From Hordeum vulgare subsp. vulgare (taxonomy: Eukaryota > Streptophyta > Magnoliopsida > Poales > Poaceae): 64,000 bases of DNA. The stretch spans positions 431,983,529 to 432,047,528 of the forward strand of contig NC_058522.1 in assembly GCF_904849725.1 (NCBI RefSeq), written 5' to 3'. The notes beneath the pieces are model-generated. The model was not told where the DNA came from, did not search any database, and saw only the letters and a program-made list of their open reading frames with translations. Positions 34,302 to 46,207 of the stretch are shown one piece after another (position 1 is the first letter of the stretch; each line of letters begins with the position of its first letter). Position numbers and translations under genes: made by a program.

Positions 34302-36381
34302 CATTAGCAGTTATGCATGATGGTAATTCATTTTAGGAAATTAAACATAGCTACTAGAAAGGATAATTACCCATTTCCTTTTATTGATCAAATGTTAGAA
34401 AGGCTATCTAAGCACACACACACACTTTAGCTTCCTTGATGGATATTATGGGTTCTCTCAAATACCGTGTCAAAAGAGGACCAACAGAAAACTACTATCA
34501 CATGCCCGTTCGGAACTTATGCTTGTAGACGTATGCCTTTTGGTTTATGCAATGCAGCTGGTACCTTTCAAAGATGCATGACTGCTATATTCTCTGACTT
34601 TTGTGAAAAGATTGTTGTGGTTTTCATGGATGATATTTCCATACATAGGGCTTCTTTTGATGGTTGCTTGAGCAACCTTGATTGAGTTTTGTAGAGGTGC
34701 AAAGAAACTACTCTTGTCTTGTACTGGTAGAAGTGCCACTTTATGGTAAATAAAGGTATAGTACTTGGGCATAAAATCTCTAAACGAGGCATTGAGGTAG
34801 GCAAAGGTAAAGTTGATGCAATATATAAAATGCCATGTCCTAAAGATATCAAAGGCATAAGAAGTGTCCTTTGTCATGCTGGTTTCGGTAGGCGCTTCAT
34901 GAAAGATTTCTCATAAATTTCTATGCAACTAACTAATCTTCTTCAAAAATATATCCCTTCTATTTTATGATGATTATGTAGAAGCCATTCAAATACTTGA
35001 GAAAGCCTTGATTCTACACATATCGTTCAATCATCTGATTGTAATTTACCATTGGAGATTATGTGTGGTTAGTTTTGGTGTTGTTCTAGGGCAAAGAGTA
35101 GAAAAGAATTTAAATGTTATTCACTATACTAGTAATACCCTATACAAAGCTCAAAGAAATTATGCTACTACTGAGAAGGAATTTTTAGCAGTTGTATTTG
35201 CATGTGTTAAGTTTAGACCTTACATTGTGGATTCCAAAGTTACTATTCACACTGATCATTCTGCATTAAATACCTTATGGAAAAGAAAGATGCTAAGCCT
35301 AGACTAATTAGGTTGGTGCTTTTACATCAAAAGTTTCATTTGCATATTCTTGGTAGAAAGGGAGCTGAAAATCTTGTAGCGGATAATTTGTCTAGAATGG
35401 AAAAGGTTCTTGATGACCCACTCCTATTGATGATAATTTTCCTTATGAGAAATTAGTTGTAATAAATGCCTCCGATAGTACTCCTTGGTATGCATATTAT
35501 GCTAATTCCATTGTTTCTTAGTTTCACTTACCAACAAAAGAAAAAGTTCTTCTATGATTTAAGACATTACTTTTGGGATGACCCACATATTTATAAAGAA
35601 GGAGTAGATGTTCTTATTAGACATTGTGTACCACATCATAAACATGAAAAAATCCTAAGAAGTGACATTCTAAGGCCTACGGAGGGCACCACACTGGTGA
35701 CAGACTTGCACACAAGGTATTACAATCCAGTTTTTATTGGCCTACTCTTTTTAAAGCTGCTTGTAAGTATGTCCTCTCATGTGATGAATGTCAAAGAATT
35801 GGTAACATTGGTAAATGTCAGGAAATTCCTATGAATTATTCACTTGCAATTGAACCATTCGATGTTTGGGGCTTTGATTTTAAGGGACCTTTTCCTTCCT
35901 CTAATGGGTACACTCTTATTTGATTAGTTGTTGATTCCGTTACTAAGTGGGTAGAAGCTATTCCAACTAGTAGTGTTGATCATAACACTTCTATTAAAAT
36001 GCATAAAGATATTATCTTCCCGAGGTTTGGAATCCCTAGATACTTGATGAATTGTGGTGGTTCACACTTTATTCATGGTGCTTTTCGTAAACTTCTAGCT
36101 AAATATGATGTTAACCATAGAACTGCATCACCTTATCATCCCCATTCTAGTGGCCAAGTTGAATTGAGTAACCGAGAAACAAAATTGATCATGCAAAAGT
36201 CTCTTAATAGATCTCAAAATAATTGGTCTAAGAAACTTGACAATGCTTTATGGGCTTATAAAATTGCTTATAAAAACCTGATGGGAATGTCCCCCTATAA
36301 GCACGTCATTTACCTCTAGAGTTAGGACATAAAACTTATTGGTCAATTAAAGAACTTAACTACGACTTTATAATTGCTGGT
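34302..36381 (+). pseudogene. E2 pol: reverse transcriptase, RNase H, integrase
   Basis: Domains in order. Reverse transcriptase begins HFRKLNIATRKDNYPFPFID (34342 on), then CPFGTYACRRMPFGLCNA and the catalytic VVFMDD at about 34620-34634. RNase H has VIHYTSNTLY ... TTEKEFLAVVFA ... [10 protein letters not shown] (35118-35272). The integrase zinc-binding region starts near 35500. The core holds FDVWGFDFKGPFP, GGSHFIHGAF and SSGQVELSNRE. The second catalytic Asp is lost (LMNCGGSHF), but the Glu is kept. Stops and frameshifts separate the domains. G interrupts the C-terminal domain, which resumes at 46083. About 1 kb expected between protease and reverse transcriptase is absent at the P junction. 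Confidence 0.9.
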
Positions 36382-39300
36382 TGTAGCGACCCGACTCAAG
36401 ACGAGTCAAGCCTCTGTGTTTCTGTGCCATCCCTGGATCAGTATGCTGGCACACACAGTACATCAATGTATATATCAAAGTGCAATCACATGTAAATAAC
36501 GTAAAACTGATATATACCTTAATTATCTCAGCGGAAGCGGTCAAGGGAGTGGAGTCCCAATAAACACCAATGGCAAGTTGAGTGTAGACCGTAACCCTGA
36601 ATCGTACTCTTAATCGTCGAAGAAAAATATCTGCAACATAAGACGTTGCAGCCGTGTAGGTCAGCATATTGAATATGCCGGCAAGTCACATAAGAGAGGG
36701 GTGAAAAGTAATCATCTATACTATATGCATATATGGCAGGTGGGGCTATAAGTTTTTAGCGAAAAGCAAGTTTTATCCTACATCAACAGAGGGCTAAAAG
36801 CAAAATGTCACTACGTAGTTGGTTGTTAATGAGATGGTTCCGCCAACCAGTTCTCATACCCGAGTTATCAATATTACCCTCATCAAATATATATAATGGT
36901 GTTGAGAAATCCAGATAACTTCAGTTCCTTTGGCTCAAGTTGTCCATGACCGTGGACATGGCTAATCGATTAGGTTTGAGTACTCTGCAGAGTTTTGCAC
37001 ACGTTCCCCACAAGATTTGATCGCCTCAGTGTATGTCCTCGCACTTTAGGGTGTTTGAAGACCGGATGATCAAAACATGGTCTTTCAACGGGTCCCTCTG
37101 AATCCCTGTCGGTGCCCATCCAATCCTATCGTTCTTCTACATCTGCTAGCACCGCCTGTCCAGAGTCGCCGCGTTGTCCAACCAAGCCAGAGCCCATAAT
37201 GACTTGTGGCTGTGCAGGTAAGCCTTGGGTCTTGAAAATATCCGTCCGTCTCTTTGAGCCTGGGTGAAGCTTTCCGCAGGATGTCATGGCCTCTCCAGCA
37301 TCCCGGGTCATCCACTGGGTTCTCCAGGGAGCCGATCAACCGTCCTTCACCCAGAGTTGCATTGCGTCCGAGATCTTGAAAATCTTGTCTTAACCGGTCT
37401 TGATTATTTAATCAACCTCGCATCACTCGTGTTATGCACTCAACCAAAATCCCGTCTACTCAAGCATAGCAATATGAAATTTGTCGTCCCGGGGCTAAGT
37501 ATCGGGGTTGTTGTGTGCCTACCACATGATACTACAATCTATACTAAAATTTCCAAGTACCTACTCAGGATGCAATTGGGCAAAGGATGGTAGAACTATG
37601 ATGCATAAAACATAGGTGATAGTATGATCAAAGTGACTTTCCTGGTCATGTTGACGAAGAAGAATTTTCGTTCTCGGGAAATACGTGATAGAACTATTCG
37701 TCACTCTCCGATGAAATCTATATAATCAAACATGGTACTCACATAAGCACTCACACTAGCAATCATTCTAGCAATCAATTAACAAACAGCAATAAAAGTT
37801 GATGCAATCAAAAATCAATAAGAGAGAGCGGATAAAAATCCAAAGGAAACTTGAAAGAAACTAGGAAGCCTTCTACTACATCAACCGCTATATAGTTTTT
37901 GTTCTAACTGGAAATAAAACACTAAAATAGAAAAAATAACAGAAAACAAAATATAAAATAACTAAGATAACAGAAGTAAAATTTACAAAACAATATTTTT
38001 TATAAGTATTTTCAAAATAGGAAATCAAACTAGCAATGCAATCAATTCGCAAGTTAGTATAGAACTAGAATTGATTCCATGCAAACAAATAAGAATAAAT
38101 AAAATAAAATTTTGTTGTTGTTGAAAAGTTACTGGTAAATATCAAAAAACAAAATATATCTTGTCACAATTACAAAAAAAAAAATTAAGAACAATTAATA
38201 CAAAAGAAATAGCAAGAAAACAAAAAAGGCTAAAACAGAATCTGTTTTGCTTAAAACCCTAAGTAAAAATATTTAAAAAAAATTGAAACTTAAACTACTG
38301 AATGATATGATCAATACAAAGCAGCAGCAAAAAGAATCAAATTAAAAGCTATTTTTAAACTCCCGGAATAAGCAAAACAAGCTTTAATTCAAATCTGATC
38401 TAACTCACTTTTTATAAATCCAAACATATACAAATTATATATCTACAGAAACTACATAGAATTTGTGATCCAACACAAAAAGAATCACCTAATTCGGAGT
38501 TATAGACTAATAGATATGAATTTTCTAAGATTGCAATTTTCTGAAAAAACTGCAATACGGGATTTCGTGAATCTCATCATGGGTGACACAGAGGAAGAAC
38601 TCCGGCGAGGTAGCTGCTCCGGCGAGGTGGGGAGGTCACCGGCGGGGTGGGGAATCGGCGGAGGAGGGGTGGGGCACGCAGGGGTGTGGTGCAGCGAGGG
38701 TAGGGGCCATGGGGAGGTCGGCAGGGAGCTCCTGGACTCGACCTGGGCAGGGTTACTCCGGCGAGGTGGCCGGCGGCTAGAGGCGATGAGGGTGGCGTCT
38801 CTTTGGGAAAATGGAACGAGGACGCCGGGTGGGTTCTTATAGGGGGCTCGGGAGGAGCTGGGATGGAAGGGAGAGGGAGATCGGGAAGGGAGGATTTCCG
38901 TGTCCATGGCTAAGGAAGGTCATGTGCACGTGAGGAAGGAGTTAGAGGAAGAAGAAGATCATGTTGGGCCAGTTTTTGGAAAGGTCTTAATGGGCCACCG
39001 TTTATTTCCATTTAAACACGACTTCTTTCCTTTTTCAAAACTAGGAAACTAAAACGATAAAAGCGAAATCAAGTCAATTCGGAATATAGAGTTTCTATAT
39101 ACTAAAATTATCAGAAAAATAAAATCTAAATGATGGGCATTTTTTCCACGGCCAAAATAAAAACTTAAAAAAAATGTTTTTCCAAAAAATCCCTAAAAGC
39201 ATTATTTCTTTTTGCAATTATTTTCTCAAATTAAATTTTGTTTCCTTGGCTCAAAATACTTCAACAAATGCCCCTCGCTCTGGAGGGTCATGTTCCTCCT

Positions 39301-39615
39301 CTCTTTTCTGTTTGACAGAATATTATTCCCCGGCATTTCTTGAGTAGAGGGAAAATAGAATTTGCAAATTAAAATCGAAGGAAATTCAAATGCCAGCTCC
39401 ATTCAAATTCTTTATAGTTGAAGAAGTCATGTCATCTTCTCTCATTGCTTTTTAAAGATTGAATTTGGATTCATCGGAGATGGGGAAAGTCATTTTATTC
39501 CCTCTCATTCAAAAGTTTTTGAAAAGTTTCAAATTTCACACAAGTTTCAATCACTCAAGCAAACAAACAAACAATCTAATAATTATTTTAACATTCCAAA
39601 ATTTGGGATGTTACA
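36382..39615 (-). repeat. 3' LTR of G
   Basis: 3234 bp. A GC-rich island at 38583-38900 lies in an otherwise AT-rich LTR. On the minus strand CCCTATAAGAACCC near 38835-38848 looks like a TATA box with the GC-rich island as its leader. A proline-rich open frame over the island (38500-38907) is kept in both LTRs but starts upstream of that box, so I do not call it a gene. Confidence 0.93.
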
Positions 39616-39628
39616 AACCTACCACACC
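39616..39628 (-). promoter_or_regulatory. Polypurine tract of G
   Basis: GGTGTGGTAGGTT on the minus strand, directly before the 3' LTR. Confidence 0.7.
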
Positions 39629-40611
39629 TAAAATGAATCTCATCCTCGAGATTCGAAGAGGCTAGAAAGAAAGGTTAGGGTTTGGGGGTCTTCTAACAAT
39701 TCCAATCTCGTGCAAAGTGGGATGCTACCACACTTAAAATGAAGGTTACTGGTCCCTTAAGATTTTAACAATCCTCTGGGGTTTTGGCATCTGACTCCTC
39801 ACAGTCTTCATATCTTCCGTTATATTCATAACGTCTCCATCAAAAACGAGGGCTCTTCCATTGATATAAGCTTCTTCCGTTACTGGGTCTTCTTTAACTG
39901 ACAGTCTCGTGATCAATTCTAACTAACCTATCGATGATTCTCATGGTGGTCTACCATTTGTGGCTATCCTGCAGAGAGAGGGGTCTTGGTTTCATTCTCA
40001 CCGTAAAATTTCCTACGTGTGACAACATGTGCCATGTACATGGGGCTTTTCTTATACCACTCTAAGGCTTAAACAAAAGCTTCAAAGAATGTCATCTCTC
40101 TATATGGGTAAGTCTCTCAGATTTACCATTCCGAATAGCAAGATAAACGATAAGAGTAAGTCGTCATGGTGATCAATCCATTCCGCACCCAAATCATTTC
40201 TCTGTATAAGGTTTAGCGAATCTCGCATTCTAACACTTGGGCATCCTCACAAGCGTTGCAGAATTTCTCTTGTCTACGAACGAAGTTCGGATAATCCATT
40301 GGTTCTGCAAGCTGAACGAAACATCTATCGTATCTTCACAACTCTCAGTTTTCGTATGCTCCTAAGAAAACGTTTGCTGATCCATCATAGCTTCTTTCCA
40401 TAAATCATATTCATTTCATAATCAATCCTTTATTACATCCTTAATTTATCCTAAAAAACTCCAATTCAAAAGTACTTTATTACAAATTCTGCCATCCACA
40501 TGGTTCGGTATGGTCAAGCATTTCTGCCAACTTTATTCATCTGTCTCTCTTGGAGGTACTTTAGTTCCACTCGAACTTTCCGAGGTGCTCCTTGAAATCA
40601 TCCGTCTTTTG
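39629..40611 (-). other. 3' untranslated region of G
   Basis: About 1 kb without a convincing frame. The motif ACCACACTTAAAATGAA appears at about 39729-39745 and again near 41115-41131, a variant of the sequence at the polypurine tract (39623-39639). This suggests the tract region has been reiterated. Confidence 0.55.
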
Positions 40612-41016
40612 CTACATCATGGTGGTCATGAGCTTCATCTCCATCATCTCTGCACGTACCTCACTCACGTATTCCTGGGTATGACGGAGTCTTGCTTCCA
40701 GTATTTCTCCGATATGACGTATGGCTTCCATGGTAGCTTCACGAAAAGCATCAAAGAAGGTTGCTCGTGGTACACGTGAAATGAAAAAGTATTGCCCCAT
40801 AGTCTTTGGGCAAACTCCTTTCACATGGTGGAGGTGTACTTCCATGTTCCAAAGTTCCACTCCATTCTCCATGAATGGGTAGCCTTTGTAGACTGCATCT
40901 CCTTCAAGATGAATGTGCTTCATCATGTCCTTCAGGATTTTCGGGTAATCATGACCACTGGTCAGGGTCATGATCGTTTCTGGGCCCTTGAGGAATGACT
41001 CGTAGAGAGTTGCCAT
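40612..41016 (-). CDS. Second ORF of G, function unknown (134 aa)
   Basis: Clean frame MATLYESFLKGPETIMTLTS ... to MKLMTTMM. Notable parts are GHDYPKILKDMMKHIHLEGD, MENGVELWNMEVHLHHVKG and a C-terminal helical stretch (FREATMEAIRHIGEILEARL and following) likely to form a coiled coil. It lies 354 bases downstream of the gag stop in the same strand. I do not recognise a domain. The well-formed amino-acid pattern and the lack of stops in a decayed neighbourhood suggest it is, or recently was, translated. It might be a captured host segment or an accessory packaging factor. Confidence 0.55.
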   Translation of the reverse strand: MATLYESFLKGPETIMTLTSGHDYPKILKDMMKHIHLEGDAVYKGYPFMENGVELWNMEVHLHHVKGVCPKTMGQYFFISRVPRATFFDAFREATMEAIRHIGEILEARLRHTQEYVSEVRAEMMEMKLMTTMM

Positions 41017-41370
41017 CTGCAGGTGGCAGTAAATAGGTACTCAGAGGAATGTATATGTCTCATTGGTAATCATGGTACACTCCTACTCAATGGATCCTCT
41101 GGGTTTACCGATTACTACCACACTTAAAATGAATTATACTCATGCCTGCATAGACCATATTTTCTCATATCCTCATAATGTTCAGAGATCTTTGCTCGTA
41201 GAGAAACAACGCATACATTTTCAACATAGGCAATCATGAGACAAAAAAAATCCATTTATTCATGATGTTATTACAATCTCAGGGACTTCTGTTACAAAAA
41301 TTTCACTCCATGATCTCAATGAAAAACAAGAGTGCTTCGGATCACACTTATTGCCCTGGTCAAAACTTAA
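41017..41370 (-). other. Intergenic stretch of G between gag and second ORF
   Basis: Holds no frame I can support. It contains the repeated ACCACACTTAAAATGAA motif near 41115-41131. Confidence 0.5.
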
Positions 41371-42345
41371 CTACTCCATTCTAGCTTTCTTCCTTTGCGG
41401 ACAATCGCTAGCAAAATGTCCTGCTTCCTTGCAACGAAAGCAAATGAGTTCTGACAAGTCTCGAGGCTTCTTAGCTTTTTCTTTTGCTCCTTGTATTTCC
41501 GGCTTCCTTCCTGAGCACATGTATTTGTGGTGGCCAAATTCCATACACTTGTAACATCTGACATGACTCAGGTCTATATCTGCAGAGATTTGGCTCTTCC
41601 GAGGGTACTTTTTCTTTCCGGACTCCTTTATTTTGGCCAGTTCTTCTATTTCAAGTGGATCAAACTCCACTTTTTCCGTCGGGAGGTTTCCCAGATACTC
41701 TTGGCTTCTCTTCATGCAATCCTGTGAATAATGTCCTTCTTCTCCACATGAGTAGCATGCATTGAAGAAAAATCTGGTCAGACCTTGTCCATCAGGGTCT
41801 TCAATATTTTCGTCCATCACCGGTTCTTCTAGAATCTTCTTCTTGAGTGTTTCCTTCACTGCATCTTTCTGCTGCTTGACAACTTGTTGCACCTTGGGGT
41901 AAATGTGACACTGAGCTGGGTAGTGGGTGGTTCCTTCACACAAGAAACAAGTCACCTGACTAGTTGGGCATTCCTCAGCTGGGTGATTTTCTTCACAATG
42001 AGGGCATCCATCCGTGTGTTCTTCCTGGGTGTGTCCTATTTCTCCACAGATCTTGCATGCACAAGTCTTCTCCTTCGGATTATTATAGCACTTTTGAATA
42101 AGACGGGATCTTAACAAAGTCTTCTTGAATTCGTCCCAAGTTTTTGCTCCACTAAATCCTTGTATGGCATGGTGCATTTTCCACCAGATTGCGGCACTTT
42201 GTGTAAAGTACTGAAGAGCGTGTTCCACTTCATACTTCCTTGAGATCAAGTTGCTCCCGAAGTGGTTCTCCATGTTCTGAATCCATATTTCAGCCTCCAG
42301 CTGGGTCATTGGTCCAGAGACTACAAGTCCAGCTTCATACTCCAT
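41371..42345 (-). CDS. Gag of element G with six CCHC-type zinc knuckles
   Basis: Open frame to the stop at 41371. I place the start at 42345 (MEYEAGLVVSGP, good context GAGATGG), although the frame is open to 42528, giving 324 or 385 residues. The N-terminal capsid part has LEAEIWIQNMENHFG and AAIWWKMHHAIQGF...WDEFKK. Numbered on the 385-residue form, Cys-His knuckles start at 158 (CKICGEIGH, atypical end), 175 (CPHCEENHPAEEC, one residue short), 194 (CFLCEGTTHYPAQC), 258 (CYSCGEEGHYSQDC), 325 (CYKCMEFGHHKYMC) and 363 (CFRCKEAGHFASDC). The last four are canonical CX2CX4HX4C. Typical plant Gypsy gag has one or two. The role is RNA binding and packaging. No protease follows in frame. Confidence 0.85.
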   Translation of the reverse strand: MEYEAGLVVSGPMTQLEAEIWIQNMENHFGSNLISRKYEVEHALQYFTQSAAIWWKMHHAIQGFSGAKTWDEFKKTLLRSRLIQKCYNNPKEKTCACKICGEIGHTQEEHTDGCPHCEENHPAEECPTSQVTCFLCEGTTHYPAQCHIYPKVQQVVKQQKDAVKETLKKKILEEPVMDENIEDPDGQGLTRFFFNACYSCGEEGHYSQDCMKRSQEYLGNLPTEKVEFDPLEIEELAKIKESGKKKYPRKSQISADIDLSHVRCYKCMEFGHHKYMCSGRKPEIQGAKEKAKKPRDLSELICFRCKEAGHFASDCPQRKKARME

Positions 42346-42826
42346 CTCGTAGGGTTGAGGTTTTGGGGATGAGACGGGTAAGAGAGGGAGGGAGATACAC
42401 ACAATACAAACAATATTTTTGAGAATAGGTTTTATTTGTGGCCGTCGGAAAACACACACCAATGATGGCTCACAAATCATCGTATCTAACGTGAGTATAT
42501 AAAAGGGGTTTGGACTTCTAATGGCCATATAAATATTCGAACACTTCAGGTTCTTCGAATTCTTCGGGTCTTGAGAGTCTTCGATTGGTGCAGCTTCAAC
42601 TCTTCAAATGCATGATGAAATCCTCTTTACTTTGAAGTGGGACTCAGTTGATCCTTCATGTCGTCAAAGGGGTAAGGGCATTGTCTAATTATGTGAGGTG
42701 AGAGAGAACGTTTGATGAAATCAGAAGAGATGAGAAGTAAAAGGTGTTCTTGAAAAATAGAAATTTTGAGAGATCCTTTCCTAAGAAATTTCCAGTTTCT
42801 AGGGTCACGTCCTACAGTCAACATGT

Positions 42827-42838
42827 GCTCTGATACCA
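42827..42838 (-). promoter_or_regulatory. Primer-binding site of G
   Basis: TGGTATCAGAGC on the minus strand, four bases inside the 5' LTR. It is complementary to the 3' end of initiator tRNA-Met and differs from the TGGCGCC sites of the other Gypsy elements here. Confidence 0.88.
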
Positions 42839-42842
42839 TTTC

Positions 42843-45800
42843 TATAGCGACCCGACTCAAGACGAGTCAAGCCTCTGTGTTCCTGTGCCATCCCTGGATC
42901 AGTATGCTGGCACACACAGTACATCAATGTATATATCAAAGTGCAATCACATGTAAATAGCGTAAAACTGATATATACCTTAATTATCTCAGCGGAAGCG
43001 GTCAAGGGAGTGGAGTCCCAATAAACACCAACGGCAAGTTGAGTGTAGACCGTAACCCTGAATCGTACTCTTACTCGTCGAAGAAAAATATCTGCAACAT
43101 AAGACGTTGCAGCCGTGTAGGTCAGCATATTGAATATGCCGGCAAGTCACATAAGAGAGGGGTGAAAAGTAATCATCTATACTATATGCATATATGGCAG
43201 GTGGGGCTATAAGTTTTTAGCGAAAAGCAAGTTTTATCCTACATCAAGAGAGGGCTAAAAGCAAAATGTTACTACGTAGTTGGTTGTTAATGAGATGGTT
43301 CCGCCAACCAGTTCTCATACCCGAGTTATCAATATTACCCTCATCAAATATATATAATGGTGTTGAGAAATCCAGATAACTTCAGTTCCTTTGGCTCAAG
43401 TTGTCCATGACCGTGGACACGGCTAATCGATTAGGTTTGAGTACTCTGCAAAGTTTTGCACACGTTCCCCACAAGATTTGATCGTCTCAGTGTATGTCCT
43501 CGCACTTCAGGGTGTTTGAAGACCGGATGATCAAAACATGGTCTTTCAACGGGTCCCTCTGAATCCCTGTCGGTGCCCATCCAATCCTACCGTTCTTCTA
43601 CATCTGCTAGCACAGCCTGTCCAGAGTCGCCGCATTGTCCAACCAAGCCAGAGCCCATAATGACTTGTGGTTGTGCAGGTAAGCCTTGGGTCTTGAAAAT
43701 ATCCGTCCGTCTCTTTGAGCCTGGGTGAAGCTTTCCGCAGGATGTCATGGCCTCTCCAGCATCCCGGGTCATCCACTGGGTTCTCCAGGGAGCCGATCAA
43801 CCGTCCTTCACCCAGAGTTGCATTGCGTCCGAGGTCTTGAAAATCTTGTCTTAACCGGTCTTGATTATTTAATCAACCTCGCATCACTCGTGTTATGCAC
43901 TCAACCGAAATCCCGTGTACTCAAGCATAGCAATATGAAATTTGTCGTCCTGGGGCTAAGTATCGGGGTTGTTGTGTGCCTACCACATGATACTACAATC
44001 TATACTAAAATTTCCAAGTACCTACTCAGGATGCAATTGGGCATAGGATGGTAGAACTATGATGCATAAAACATAGGTGATAGTATGATCAAAGTGACTT
44101 TCCTGGTCATGTTGACGAAGAAGAATTTTCGTTCTCGGGAAATACGTGATAGAACTATTCGTCACTCTCCGATGAAATCTATATAATCAAACATGGTATT
44201 CACATAAGCACTCACACTAGCAATCATCCTAGCAATCAATTAACAAACAACAATAAAAGTTGATGCAATCAAAAATCAATAAGAGAGAGCGGATAAAAAT
44301 CCAAAGGAAACTTCAAAGAAACTAGGAAGCCTTCTACTACATCAAACACTATATAGTTTTTGTTATAACTGGAAATAAAACACTAAAATAGAAAAAATAA
44401 CAGAAAACAAAATATAAAATAACTAAGATAACAGAAGTAAAATTTACAAAACAATATTTTTTATAAGTATTTTCAAAATAGGAAATCAAACTAGCAATGC
44501 AATCAATTCGCAAGTTAGTATAGAACTAGAATTGATTCCATGCAAACAAATAAGAATAAATAAAATAAAATTTTGTTGTTGTTGAAAAGTTACTGGTAAA
44601 TATCAAAAAACAAAATATAACTTGTCACAATTACAAAAAAACAAATTAAGCACAATTAATACAAAAGAAATAGCAAGAAAACAAAAAAGGCTAAAACAGA
44701 ATCTGTTTTGCTTAAAACCCTAAGTAAAAATATTTAAAAAAATATTGAAACTTAAACTACTGAATGATATGATCAATACAAAGCAGCAGCAAAAAGAATC
44801 AAATTAAAAGCTATTTTTAAACTCCCGGAATAAGCAAAACAAGCTTTAATTCAAATCTGATCTAACTCAATTTTTATTAATCCAAACATATACAAATTAT
44901 ATATCTACAGAAACTACATAAAATTTTTGATCCAAGGCAAAAAGAATCACCTAATTCAGAGTTATAGACTAATAGATATGAATTTTCTAAGATTGCAATT
45001 TTCTGAAAAAACTGCAATACGGGATTTCGTGAATCTCACCATGGGTGACAGAGAGGAAGAACTCCGGCGAGGTAGCTGCTCCGGCGAGGTGGGGAGGTCG
45101 CCGGCGGGGTGGGGAATTGGCGGAGGAGGGGTGGGGCGCGCAGGGGTGTGGTGCAGCGAGGGTAGGGGCCATGGGGAGGTCGGCAGGGAGCTCGTGGACT
45201 CGACCGGGGCAGGGTTACTCCGGCGAGGTGGCTGGCGGCTAGAGGCGATGAGGGTGGCGTCTCTTTGGGAAAATGGAACGAGGACGCCGGGTGGGTTCTT
45301 ATAGGGGGCTCGGGAGGAGCTGGGATGGAAGGGAGAGGGAGATCGGGAAGGGAGGATTTCCATGTCCATGGCTAAGGAAGGTCATGTGCACGTGAGGAAG
45401 GAGATAGAGGAAGAAGAAGATCATGTTGGGCCAGTTTTTGGAAAGGTCTTAATGGGCCACCGTTTATTTCCATTTAAACACGATTTCTTTCCTTTTTCAA
45501 AACTAGGAAACTAAAACGATAAAAGGGAAATCAAATCAATTCGGAATATAGAGTTTCTATTTACTAAAATTATCAGAAAAATAAAATCTAAATGATGGGC
45601 ATTTTTTCCACGGCCAAAATAAAAACTTAAAAAAAATGTTTTTCCAAAAAATCCCTAAAAGCATTATTTCTTTTTGCAATTATTTTCTCAAATTAAATTT
45701 TGTTTCCTTGGCTCAAAATAGTTCAACAAATGCCCCTGGCTCTGGAGGGTCATGTTCCTCCTCTCTTTTCTGTTTGACAGAATATTATTCCCCGACATTT

Positions 45801-46077
45801 CTTGAGTGGAGGGAAAATAGAATTTGCAAATTAAAATCGAAGGAAATTCAAATGCCAGCTCCATTCAAATTCTTTATAGTTGAAGAAGTCATGTCATCTT
45901 CTCTCATTGCTTTTTAAAGATTGAATTTGAATTCATCGGAGATGGGGAAAGTCATTTTATTCCCTCTCATTCAAAAGTTTTTGAAAAGTTTCAAATTTCA
46001 CACAAGTTTCAATCACTCAAGCAAACAAACAAACAATCTAATAATTATTTTAACATTCCAAAATTTGGGATGTTACA
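42843..46077 (-). repeat. 5' LTR of G
   Basis: 3235 bp, colinear with 36382-39615. The inner terminal TG is mutated to TA at 42843. The GC-rich island is at 45045-45362. Confidence 0.93.
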
Positions 46078-46082
46078 CTGGT

Positions 46083-46207
46083 GAAAATAGGCTATTTGAT
46101 ATTTGTTCATTAGACGAATGGAGGACACATGCATATGAAAATGCCAAGTTGTTTAAAGAAAAGATTAAAAGATTGCATGACAAAAGAATCCAAAAATGGG
46201 AATTCAA
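46083..46207 (+). pseudogene. E2 integrase C-terminal tail (after G)
   Basis: Continues the frame interrupted at 36381: FDICSLDEWRTHAYENAK, then KIKRLHDKRIQKWEFN. It matches E1 at 18320-18430. It ends abruptly at GGAATTCAAC near 46207, where M spacer begins. Confidence 0.85.

Larger units (their letters stand above)
36382..46077 (-). mobile_element. Complete gag-only large-LTR Gypsy-like element G
   Basis: 9696 bp on the minus strand with LTRs of 3234 and 3235 bp and only 3.2 kb inside. A perfect target duplication CTGGT lies at 36377-36381 and 46078-46082, within E2 integrase. On the minus strand the LTR starts TGTAACATCCC and ends GGGTCGCTACA. The primer site is for initiator tRNA-Met. The LTRs differ at 11 of the first 680 or so aligned bases (about 1.6%), the lowest value measured here, so this looks like the youngest insertion. 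Inside are a gag ORF and a small unknown ORF. No pol motif was seen in any frame, so it must be mobilised in trans. Confidence 0.93.

Noticed and set aside
38500..38907. Proline-rich 135-codon frame in the G LTR, present in both LTRs (also 44962-45369)
   Set aside because: Both LTRs are copies of one template, so conservation is not independent. The frame starts upstream of the likely TATA box, and a second frame on the other strand is equally open.
34302..46207. Treating P, E2 pol and M as one autonomous element with inverted ends
   Set aside because: LTRs of a real element are direct, the pol matches the E1/E2 family rather than the pol-less P/M type, and both junctions fall in mid-sequence.
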